DNA from: Betaproteobacteria bacterium | GTDB lineage: Bacteria; Pseudomonadota; Gammaproteobacteria; Burkholderiales; Casimicrobiaceae | Assembly (NCBI GenBank): GCA_005889025.1 | Contig: VBCZ01000082.1 | Location: 1-16,115 of the forward strand | Reading direction: 5' to 3' | DNA: 16,115 nt | Part shown: piece by piece, positions 7,787 through 14,597 of the stretch | Layout of the letters: the number at the start of each line of letters is the position of its first letter | How positions within the stretch are numbered: the first letter of the stretch is position 1 | Notes under the pieces: model-generated | Databases searched by the model: none | What the model saw: the letters and a program-made list of their open reading frames with translations, nothing else | Told to the model about the DNA's origin: nothing | Position numbers and translations under genes: made by a program

Positions 7787-9525
7787 TTCGCGGCCTTTCG
7801 GTTGAGGTCGAGGACCCACGGTTGAACGATCACCGTTTCATAGCGAAACGCGTCGAGCCTCCAGGGCGCGTAGGCCGCGACGAGCTTCGACATCTGATGA
7901 AAGAGCTGGGTTCGCTCGGGCGTGTCCGGAAGCTGCCGCGCCTGATCGTAGAGACGGTTGAACTCGGGCAGATTAAAGCGGGAAAGATTGGAGAATCCGG
8001 AATGCGGGCCGTAGAGCAGGCCCAGGAACTGGAAGCCTTCGGGCGTGATGCTGATGTTGCCGAGCGTCCACATTTGCAGCTGGCCCAGGCGCGCCATCTT
8101 CAGCAGGTCCGGCCACTTCTGCTTGACGAAATAGATGCGCAAGCCGACCGCGTCCATGCTCTTCTTCCACAGCTCGTCGTATTGCCTCTGAAGCGCGGAG
8201 GGTGGCGACGCGATGTTCAGCACCAACGGGCGTCCGTCCGGCAGGTCGCGCCAGCCGTCGCCGTCGCGATCGACATAGCCAAACTTGTCCAGAAGCGCTT
8301 TCGCTCCGGCAGGATCGTACTTGATGAATCCGCTGAACTTCGGATTGTGGCCGGTCACGGGGGGAGGAATCGGCTGGGTTGCGGGCTCGCCCTGGCCTTG
8401 ACGCACGATGCGGATCTCTTCCTCCGTGTTGTAAGCCATGGCGACCGCGCGTCTCAACGCGATCTTGTCGTTGGTATATCCGCCGACGACCGGATCCTCC
8501 ATGTTGAAATAGGTGTAGTTGAGCGCCGGTTGTGTGCCACGCCCCATCGTCACTCCCGCCTGGACGAAACGGGCTTTAAGCTTGTTCCCCGGGTCGAGCA
8601 CGTTCCAGATGAGGTCGATCGGCACCTCGAGATAGTCGAGCTCGCGGCCTTCGAATGCGAGAAGCCTGGGATTGGATTCATCGATCACGCTGATTTCGAC
8701 CCGTCCGATGAGCGGCAGCTTCCTGCCGCGCATCTTCGCGAGGATGGCACGGTCCGCAGGATCGGTGCTGTCGGGATAGAACACCTCGCGGTAGGACGGG
8801 TTCGCTTCCAGCACGATTTTCTGTCCGCGCCGCCATTGCGCGAGCCGGTACGGGCCGGTTCCGACCGGATTGGCCATCACCCAGCTGCTCGCGTCGCCGT
8901 ACGCAGCGACGACTTCGCGGGCGACGGCCGCGGTCGCGGGCGTGGTGAGATCGGTCAGGAGCTCGTACGAGGGATAGTTCAGTTTCAGGCGCAGCGTATA
9001 GCGGTCGATAGCCTGCAGACCTTCGAGCGGCGCATCGTAATCGAACTTGCCGGTCTTTTTCGCGGCCTCGACGAGCGCGTCGGCGCCTGCGAATTTTCCG
9101 TCGAAAATCTGGAACGCATTGGAACGCATCTTAGGATCGAGGACGCGCTTCCAGGCGAAGGCATAATCGGCGGCGGTAAGCTCGCGTTTTTTTCCCTTGA
9201 ATGCGGGATCGTCAGCGAAGTAGATGCCGGGCTTGATCCTGATCGTCCACGTCTTGCCATTGGCCGAGATGTCGGGCAGCGCAACTGCGATGTTCGGAAC
9301 CAGCTTGTAAGGACGCGCAAGATAGTCGTAGGTGTAGAGCGCGTCGAAGATATGGCGGTTGACGTAGTTGGAGTAGGCGTCCCCCGCGGCCTGTGGATCG
9401 AATCCGGTCTCGGCGATCGGAAACGACACTCGCAGCACCTTGCCCATGTCGGCTGCGCCTGCATGTGTACACAGCGCAAGCGCGATCGCGAGACACGCGC
9501 TTCTCATGGACGCGACCGGGGACAC
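7783..9525 (-). CDS. ABC transporter substrate-binding protein, family 5 (peptide type), paralogue 3 with shortened C-terminus
   Basis: This is the first-transcribed of the three periplasmic receptors, 580 residues from GTG at 9525. The GTG directly follows the TAG of the upstream peroxidase gene. ATG at 9507 (MRSACLAIALALCTHAGAA, a good signal peptide) is an equally reasonable start; neither has a clear ribosome site. Landmarks are ADMGKVLRVSFPIAETGFDP, ANGKTWTIRIKPGIYFADD, RELTAADYAFAWKRVLDP, FNMEDPVVGGYTNDKIALR and YFVKQKWPDLLKMA. The C-terminus reads VIVQPWVLDLNRKAAK. The paralogues have an extra segment (GYKYNTFDPHPWMYYDI in paralogue 2) between the first PW and the final basic tail. Paralogue 3 lacks it, consistent with a deletion between two HPW-coding repeats. 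The frame to the normal basic tail is kept, so the protein may still fold. Confidence 0.9.
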   Translation of the reverse strand: MSPVASMRSACLAIALALCTHAGAADMGKVLRVSFPIAETGFDPQAAGDAYSNYVNRHIFDALYTYDYLARPYKLVPNIAVALPDISANGKTWTIRIKPGIYFADDPAFKGKKRELTAADYAFAWKRVLDPKMRSNAFQIFDGKFAGADALVEAAKKTGKFDYDAPLEGLQAIDRYTLRLKLNYPSYELLTDLTTPATAAVAREVVAAYGDASSWVMANPVGTGPYRLAQWRRGQKIVLEANPSYREVFYPDSTDPADRAILAKMRGRKLPLIGRVEISVIDESNPRLLAFEGRELDYLEVPIDLIWNVLDPGNKLKARFVQAGVTMGRGTQPALNYTYFNMEDPVVGGYTNDKIALRRAVAMAYNTEEEIRIVRQGQGEPATQPIPPPVTGHNPKFSGFIKYDPAGAKALLDKFGYVDRDGDGWRDLPDGRPLVLNIASPPSALQRQYDELWKKSMDAVGLRIYFVKQKWPDLLKMARLGQLQMWTLGNISITPEGFQFLGLLYGPHSGFSNLSRFNLPEFNRLYDQARQLPDTPERTQLFHQMSKLVAAYAPWRLDAFRYETVIVQPWVLDLNRKAAK

Positions 9526-10182
9526 CTACAGGAGCTTTTCGATATCCCCGGCAATCGCTTCGGGCTCCACCTTGGGAGCGTAGCGCTCGACGACCTTGCC
9601 CTTGCGATCGACCAGGAACTTGGTGAAATTCCACTTGATCGCTTCGGATCCGAGCAGGCCCGGCTTTTCCTTTTTGAGAAATTTGTATAGCGGCGCCGCG
9701 TTGTCGCCGTTGACATCGATCTTGGCAAAAAGCGGGAAGGTCACCCCGTAGTTGATCTCGCAGAACGATTCGATCTGCTGTTCATTCCCCGGCTCCTGCG
9801 CGCCGAACTGGTTGCAGGGAAAGCCCAGGACCTCCAGGCCGCGGTCGTGCATCTTCTCGTATACTGCTTCGAGCGCCTTGTACTGTGGCGTGAAGCCGCA
9901 CTTGCTCGCGGTGTTCACGATGAGGAGCACACGGTCCTTGTACTTGTCGAGCTTTTGCTCCTTGCCGTGGATGTCGACGATTGCCCAAGCGTGCCCGGGC
10001 GATCCCTGAGCTTTGCAGAAATGGCCGACAATGACGGGTTGTAGGGCCGAATTTATTCGGCGGCGTTGGTGGAAGAAGCAGCCAGTGCGAATGAATTCGC
10101 ACCTACGGCCATGACGGGTTGTAGGGCCGAATTCATTCGGCGGCGCTGGTGGAAGAAGAGGCCCGTGCGAATGAATTCGCAC
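9526..10182 (-). CDS. Glutathione peroxidase (cysteine type), 5' end merged with REP-like repeats
   Basis: This is a thiol peroxidase of the GPx family that reduces hydroperoxides with glutathione or thioredoxin, cytoplasmic. The catalytic region LLIVNTASKCGFTPQY (Cys95), GFPCNQFGAQEPG (Gln125) and IKWNFTKFLVDRKG (Trp184, Asn185) supplies the full tetrad. The domain starts near HAWAIVDIHGKEQKL, about 60 residues into the open frame. The first 50 codons are the translation of the palindromic repeats at 10031-10190. No ATG, GTG or TTG lies in frame between the repeat-derived GTG at 10182 and a GTG 11 codons before the catalytic Cys. The native start is therefore missing, is a rare codon such as ATT (10029-10027), or has been replaced by the repeat-derived extension. 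The frame ends in TAG directly abutting the next gene, and it heads the receptor gene array. Family certain, start uncertain. Confidence 0.8.
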   Translation of the reverse strand: MRIHSHGPLLPPAPPNEFGPTTRHGRRCEFIRTGCFFHQRRRINSALQPVIVGHFCKAQGSPGHAWAIVDIHGKEQKLDKYKDRVLLIVNTASKCGFTPQYKALEAVYEKMHDRGLEVLGFPCNQFGAQEPGNEQQIESFCEINYGVTFPLFAKIDVNGDNAAPLYKFLKKEKPGLLGSEAIKWNFTKFLVDRKGKVVERYAPKVEPEAIAGDIEKLL

Positions 10183-10190
10183 CTACGGTC
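10031..10190. repeat. Two tandem 80-bp units, each a pair of REP-like palindromes (BIME-like)
   Basis: Unit 1 is 10031-10110 and unit 2 is 10111-10190, with 74 of 80 bases identical by my count. Each unit holds GCCGAAT-N2-ATTCGGC (10046-10061 in unit 1) preceded by TGTAGG, and GTGCGAAT-GA-ATTCGCAC (10085-10102 in unit 1) followed by CTAC. The two palindromes are in opposite orientation, the layout of bacterial interspersed mosaic elements built from REPs, which are normally mobilised by a Y1 (RAYT) transposase. No such gene is in the window. The repeats form the leader of the glutathione peroxidase gene and supply its apparent N-terminal codons. Confidence 0.8.
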
Positions 10191-10239
10191 TCGGCAAGAT
10201 TGGCCCTCAACCCCCATCTCGTGCCTTCTCCCGCTGCCA

Positions 10240-10301
10240 GCCTCATCCCCGCCCCTCCCCCATACTCCCTCACCCCTGCCGCTCTCCATAGGGAGAGGGG
10301 C
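10240..10301. repeat. Nuclease-free copy of the GGGAGAGGGG hairpin repeat
   Basis: CCTCATCCCCGCCCCTCCCC (from 10241) matches the left end of the DUF559 element (CCTCATCCCTGCCCCTCCCC, from 12100-12101) at all but one base. CCCTCACCCCTGCCGCTCTCC followed by ATAGGGAGAGGGG (10267-10300) corresponds to its right end read on the other strand. The two ends are adjacent here with no coding sequence between them. This looks like a solo or MITE-like relative of the element at 11633-12133, about 120 bp beyond the 3' end of the host gene. Confidence 0.6.
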
Positions 10302-10306
10302 GATTT

Positions 10307-10378
10307 GTGCGGCTTCGCCGAACCATCGGCTCGAGGGGAGGTTCGTGCGGCTTCGCCAATCGATCGGCTCGAGGGGAG
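10307..10378. repeat. Tandem duplication of a 34-bp unit, period 38
   Basis: Copies at 10307-10340 and 10345-10378 begin GTGCGGCTTCGCC and end ATCGGCTCGAGGGGAG, with 31 of 34 bases identical. No function is evident. It lies in the intergenic space between the 5-oxoprolinase gene and the peroxidase gene. Confidence 0.65.
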
Positions 10379-10387
10379 CATCCTGAC

Positions 10388-10410
10388 GGAAATGCTCATC
10401 AAGCATTTCC
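10388..10410 (-). terminator. Stem-loop just after the 5-oxoprolinase stop codon
   Basis: GGAAATGCT (10388-10396) and AGCATTTCC (10402-10410) form a perfect 9-bp stem with a 5-nt loop, 7 nt past the TGA at 10420-10418. There is no T-tract, so it may stabilise the 3' end or act with Rho rather than be a classic intrinsic terminator. Confidence 0.45.
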
Positions 10411-11632
10411 ATAAGGCTCAGGCGGGTGTGCCAAAGCCGCCGCCCCCCGGCGTTTGCACCACGAACACATCGCCGGGGTGCATCTCCACCTGGAACGTGG
10501 CGCCGTATTCCTCGCGCCTGCCATCGGATCGCTCGACCCAGTTGCGGCCTGCCGCACCAGGCAAGCCGCCGTCGACGCCGAAGGGCGGGACACGCCGCCG
10601 ATTGGCGAGCATCGCCGCAGTCATATGCTCGAGAAATAGCACCCGCCGATCGCCGCCATCGCCCCCACGATGCGCGCCTCGCCCGCCACTCCCCGCCCGA
10701 ATGCGATATTCCTCGAGGCGCACCGGAAACCGCCACTCCAGCACCTCCGGATCGGTGATGCGCGAATTGGTCATGTGCGTCTGCACGACGCTTGCGCCGT
10801 CGAAGTCGGGCCCCGCGCCGGCGCCGCCGGAAATCGTTTCGTAGTATTGATAGGTATCGTTGCCGAATGTGAAATTGTTCATGGTCCCCTGCGACGCCGC
10901 GAGCACGCCCAGCGCGCCGTACAGCGTATCGGTGACGACCTGCGAGGTCTCGACATTGCCGGCGACAACCGCCGCGGGATAGCGGGGCTTGAGCATCGAT
11001 CCATCGGGAATCACAACATGCAGCGGCTTGAGGCATCCGGCGTTCATGGGGATCTCGTCGTCCACCAGCGTGCGGAAGACATACAGTACGGCAGCCTTGC
11101 ACACGGCAGATGGCGCATTGAAGTTGGTCGGCTGCTGCGCGCTCGTCCCGGTAAAGTCGATGATCGCTTCGCGATTGGACTTGTCGATGGAAATCGTGAC
11201 GGCGATTGTCGCGCCGTTGTCCATCTCGTACTCGAAGTGGCCGTCCTTGAGCACGTCGAGCACGCGCCGCACGGCCTCCTCGGCGTTGTCCTGCACGTGC
11301 TTCATGTACGCACGCACGACGGGCAAGCCAAAGTGCGAGACCATCTTTTCGAGCTCCTCGATGCCCTTTGCGCACGCCGCGACCTGCGCGCGCAAGTCGG
11401 CGAGGTTCTGATCGATATTTCGCGACGGGTAACGCCCCGAGCTCAGCAGCTGGCGCATTTCGGCATCGAGAAACCGGCCTTGCGCGACAAGCTGGACGTT
11501 ATCGAGCAGCACGCCTTCTTCGTCGACATGCGTGGAGTCCGGCGGCATCGATCCCGGCGTCGTTCCCCCGATGTCGGCATGGTGGCCACGCGACGCTACA
11601 TAGAATTCCGGACGCCACGAAGCAAGAGAGCT

Positions 11633-11706
11633 CCCCTCTCCCGCCGGGAGAGGGGCGGGGGTGAGGGCGTTCCCCTCTCCCACTGGGAGAGGGGCAGGGG
11701 TGAGGG
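11633..11706. repeat. Right end of the DUF559 element: two tandem hairpin units, period 39 bp
   Basis: Units at 11633-11667 and 11672-11706 each consist of CCCCTCTCCC-N3-GGGAGAGGGG followed by C(G/A)GGGGTGAGGG. The spacing of 39 bp equals 13 codons, and on the coding strand each unit reads LTPAPLP(V/A)GEG, so the duplication preserves the reading frame. Confidence 0.75.
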
Positions 11707-11707
11707 A

Positions 11708-12097
11708 TGAAGTTACCGCGCTCCAAATAGTCTCGAGCACGGCTTCGGTTTGACCAAGCACATCGTTGTTCCAGAACCGCAACACCCGGATTCCTTCCGT
11801 GGCCAGTGCACTGGCTCGCTTACCGTCATAGGCTTCCTGCTCGGCATGCTGTCCTCCGTCGAGCTCGATAACGAGACGCGCTTCGTGGCAATAGAAGTCG
11901 GCGATGTACCGCGTACTTCCCACGACGAGCGGGTGCTGGCGGCGAAACTTGAGTCCGCCTAGGCCTCCGTTTCGCACGATGCTCCATAGAAGCGCTTCTG
12001 CATCTGTCTGGTCGCAGCGCAATGCCCGCGCACGCGCAACAAGTTCAGCAGGCAACGCGTGCTTCTTGCCTGCATCTCGGCTCGATGAATTGCCCAT
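11708..12097 (-). CDS. DUF559 (Vsr-like, PD-(D/E)XK) endonuclease domain nested in frame
   Basis: The interior of the element encodes a compact nuclease domain of the DUF559 family, related to very-short-patch-repair endonucleases. Visible signatures in order: ARALRCDQTDAEALLWSIVR (conserved QT.AE..LW with the first acidic residue), GLKFRRQHPLVVG, YIADFYCHEARLVIELDGGQ followed by H (the catalytic Asp, then E-x-D and His), YDGKRASALATEGIRVLRFW and a final NDVLGQTEAVLETIW. All expected active-site residues are present. ATG at 12097 (MGNSSSRDAGKK) could start an independent protein, but no clear ribosome site precedes it and no stop separates the domain from the host frame. As read it would be an internal domain of the host polypeptide; the low end given here marks the domain border, not a stop codon. 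Family members are common as stand-alone short proteins, and their biological role is not well established. Confidence 0.8.
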
Positions 12098-12099
12098 AC

Positions 12100-12133
12100 C
12101 CTCATCCCTGCCCCTCCCCCAGGGGGGGAGGGG
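12100..12133. repeat. Left end of the DUF559 element: single hairpin unit
   Basis: CCTCATCCCTG then CCCCTCCCCC-AGG-GGGGGAGGGG is a perfect 10-bp stem with a 3-nt loop at 12111-12133. It is the inverted counterpart of the right-end units. In mRNA its 3' half could pair with the right-end repeat across the nuclease-coding loop. Confidence 0.7.
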
Positions 12134-14437
12134 TTGATGGAGAAACACCGGGGCGATGACGGTGACGTCGGGGAGGTGCGTACCTCCGTTATACGGCGCA
12201 TTGAGCACGAAGACGTCGCCCGGTCGCATCGTGTCCGCCCTGCGGTCGATAATCGTCTTCACGCTCTCGCCCATCGATCCCAGGTGCACCGGCATGTGCG
12301 GCGCGTTTGCAATGAGATTGCCTTGCGCGTCGAACAGGGCGCAGGAAAAATCGAGCCTCTCCTTGATGTTGACCGAGTACGCAGTGTTGGCGAGCGTCAC
12401 GCCCATCTGCTCGGCGATCGCCATGAAGAGATTGTTGAACACTTCGAGCAGCACCGGATCGGCGGTCGTGCCGATGGCGTGCTCGCGCTCGATGGCGACC
12501 ACCCGTTCGAGAATCAAGTCGTCGCGAGCCCCAAGGGTCGCCTCCCAGCCGGGCTCGACGGTCTTCACGGGCGCAAGACCTTCCGGGCGTGGCGTAAACG
12601 TCGGCGCGGCGTCGTCGGCGGTGGCAGCGGCGCCGATGGCCTCGACAGCTGCAGCCTCGATGACCAACGGCTTGTCGGGCATCAGGAACCCATACTGCAC
12701 GCGGTAGCGCGCCTCGAAGTCCGCGACCAACCGGCGGACGCGCGGATCGCCTTCGTCCGATGGCGGCAAAGCGATCTCGAGCGTGGTGTCCGTGCCGTCG
12801 TATTTGAGATGCAAGCTGCGCTTGACATCAATGCGAGACGCGTCAATCCCCTGCGCCTCGACTTCATGGCTGGCAACGGCGGCAAGGCTGTCGAGGACGG
12901 CGTCGGCGCCGGACAGCGACTGGCTCGACAGCGTTTCCTCGATCGCGCGCTGACGCATCGCGCGAACATCGGCAAGCCCCATACCGTAGGCGGAAAGCAC
13001 GCCGGCGAGCGGATGAATGAAGACCTGGGTCATTCCGAGCGCGTCGGCGACCAGGCAGGCGTGCTGACCGCCCGCGCCGCCGAAGCTGCACAGCGTGTAC
13101 TCGGTGACATCGTAGCCGCGCTCGACGGAGATGTGCTTGATCGCGTTGGCTATGTTTTCCACGGCGATTTTCAGGAAGCCGTCGGCGAGTTGCTCGGGCG
13201 TGCGCGTGTGGCCCGTCGTCGACTCGAGCTCGGTCGCCAGGCGCCGGAATTTCTCGCGCACGATCTCGGCATCGAGCGGCAGGTTGCCCTGCGGACCGAA
13301 TACATGCGGGAACATCGCCGGATCGATCTTTCCGAGCATCACATTGCAGTCGGTGACGGTCAGCGGGCCGCCGCGGCGGTAGCTCGCGGGTCCCGGATTC
13401 GCGCCCGCGGACTGGGGCCCGACGCGGAGGCGCGCGCCGTCGAACGAGCAGATCGATCCGCCGCCGGCGGCGACCGTAATGCGTGACATCGGTCGACGTG
13501 CCGCCCATGTCGAAACCGATGATCTTGTCGAACCCGGCGAGACGGGAGACCTCGACCGCGCCGACGACGCCGCCCGCCGGCCCGGAAAGAATCGCGTCCT
13601 TGCCCTGAAAGCGATGCGCGTCGGTGAGCCCGCCCGACGACTGCATGAACTCGAGCCGGACGCCCGGGAGCTCGGACTCGACCTGCGCAACGTAGCGCCG
13701 CAATATCGGCGACAGGTAGGCGTCGACGACGGTCGTATCGCCGCGCGAGACGAGCTTCATGAGCGGGCTCACTTCGTGGCTCACCGAGACCTGCGTGAAG
13801 CCGAGCGCGCGCGAGAGCGCGGCAAGCTTCGCCTCGTGCTCGGGATAGCGATAGCCGTGCATGAGGACGATTGCACAGACGCGAAAGCCGTCGTCGAATG
13901 CCGCGCGCAGCGACAACTCGGCCGAAGCGAGATCCAGCGCGCGCACCGTCTGGCCGTGAGCGCCGATGCGCTCGTCGATTTCGACGACGCGCTCGTAGAG
14001 CGGCGTCGGCAGTTGGATGCGGCGCACAAAAAGCTTCGGCCGGTTCTGGTAGGCGATGCGGAGCGCGTCTGCGAATCCCTTCGTGATCAGAAGCAATGTG
14101 CGCTCGCCGCGGCGCTCGAGCAGGGCGTTGGTTGCGACGGTCGTTCCCATCTTGACCGCTTCGATCGCGCCGCCGAGGATGGGCGAATCGGGCGCCAGCG
14201 CGAGGAGATCGCGTATGCCCTGAACGGCTGCGTCGCGGTAGCGCTCGGGGTTTTCCGAAAGCAGCTTGTGCGTGGCCAGCGTGCCATCCGGCCGGCGCGC
14301 GACGACGTCGGTGAACGTTCCGCCGCGGTCGATCCAGAACTGCCAGCGGGATTGCATCGGTGTGGTCGTCACGGCGTGGAAAACCTTGAGCCTCGCGAAG
14401 GCGCGATGTTGCGCGCAAGGAACAGCGCACGGATTGC

Positions 14438-14443
14438 ATTATA
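14438..14443 (-). promoter_or_regulatory. Possible -10 box of the 5-oxoprolinase gene
   Basis: A perfect TATAAT on the minus strand lies about 65 nt before the possible GTG start at 14372 and 80 nt before the ATG at 14357. I cannot find a good -35 at 16-18 nt upstream, so the site is tentative. The 225-bp divergent space 14373-14597 must also hold the promoter of the TRAP operon, which I could not locate with confidence. An AT-rich patch near 14517-14530 is the only hint. Confidence 0.35.
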
Positions 14444-14597
14444 TCGGCGGACCATAGGCCGGGCGGTCGAACGAATCGTGCTTCGAGACTCATCCCATGC
14501 CCGCCGGTGGTCGCGCAAATATGGTACAAATGGACTCTTCCAAGCGTGCGCGCGTCGCGCGTGTCAGAATTCCACTTCCGAAACGAAAGGACACTCC

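Larger units (their letters stand above)
11633..12133 (-). mobile_element. DUF559 nuclease element bounded by inverted hairpin repeats, inserted in hyuB-like region
   Basis: Host 5-oxoprolinase coding sequence stops at VIAPVF (Phe codon 12145-12143) and resumes at EFYVASRGHHAD (Glu codon 11608-11606). Between them lies a foreign segment. Its outer ends are perfect 10-bp hairpins with 3-nt loops: 12111-12133 (CCCCTCCCCC/GGGGGAGGGG) and 11633-11655 (CCCCTCTCCC/GGGAGAGGGG), the right one duplicated at 11672-11694. Each hairpin is followed inward by GGGGC(A/G)GGG(A/G)TGAGGG-like sequence, so the ends are inverted relative to each other. From hairpin to hairpin the element is 501 bp (167 codons). 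It keeps the host frame open throughout, and the interior encodes a DUF559 endonuclease. I see no clear target-site duplication and no transposase. Interpretation as a mobile unit is inference; the foreign insertion itself is plain in the translation. Confidence 0.75.
10418..14357 (-). pseudogene. 5-oxoprolinase / hydantoinase A-B fusion, frameshifted and carrying a nested DUF559 element
   Basis: The gene is of the single-chain ATP-dependent 5-oxoprolinase type (Hydant_A_N, Hydantoinase_A, Hydantoinase_B), normally about 1200 residues, which opens 5-oxoproline to glutamate. From ATG 14357: WQFWIDRGGTFTDVVARRPDG (phosphate loop), MGTTVATNALLERRGER, QSSGGLTDAHRFQGK, ILSGPAGGVVGAVE, GFDMGGTSTDVTHY. 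There the frame breaks: TVAAGGGSICSFDGARLRVG continues one frame over from about 13480, with roughly 30 residues missing. The HyuA end and HyuB then run in one frame: CSFGGAGGQHA, VEPGWEATL, NTAYSVNIKERLDFSCALFD, HMPVHLGSMGES, PYNGGTHLPDVTVIAPVF, insertion, FYVASRGHHADIGGTTPGSM, FNAPSAVCKAAVLYVFRTLV, final TPGGGGFG. About 40 residues are also missing in frame before VEPGW (near 12560). GTG at 14372 is an alternative start. Confidence 0.88.

Noticed and set aside
5807..9690. Long + strand open frames (5807-7588 and 7822-9690) opposite the binding-protein genes
   Set aside because: They are antisense shadows of the three paralogues in GC-rich sequence; their Arg/Val/Asp-rich translations match no family.
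10031..10190. CRISPR array
   Set aside because: Only two 80-bp units with no unique spacers; each unit is a palindrome pair, typical of BIME/REP elements.
10053..11375. 440-codon minus frame overlapping the HyuB C-terminus and the repeats
   Set aside because: An alternative frame of HyuB followed by repeat translation (RRRMNSALQPV-type peptides known from mis-annotated REP regions).
11609..12142. The in-frame insert as an intein
   Set aside because: No Cys, Ser or Thr begins the insert (it starts LHQPLPP), no HN precedes the downstream junction, and no Hint-type blocks are visible; the nuclease is DUF559, not LAGLIDADG or a typical intein HNH.
12134..13486. 450-codon + strand open frame opposite the 5-oxoprolinase
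   Set aside because: Antisense shadow of a conserved coding region; its translation is low-complexity and rich in Arg, His and Val.
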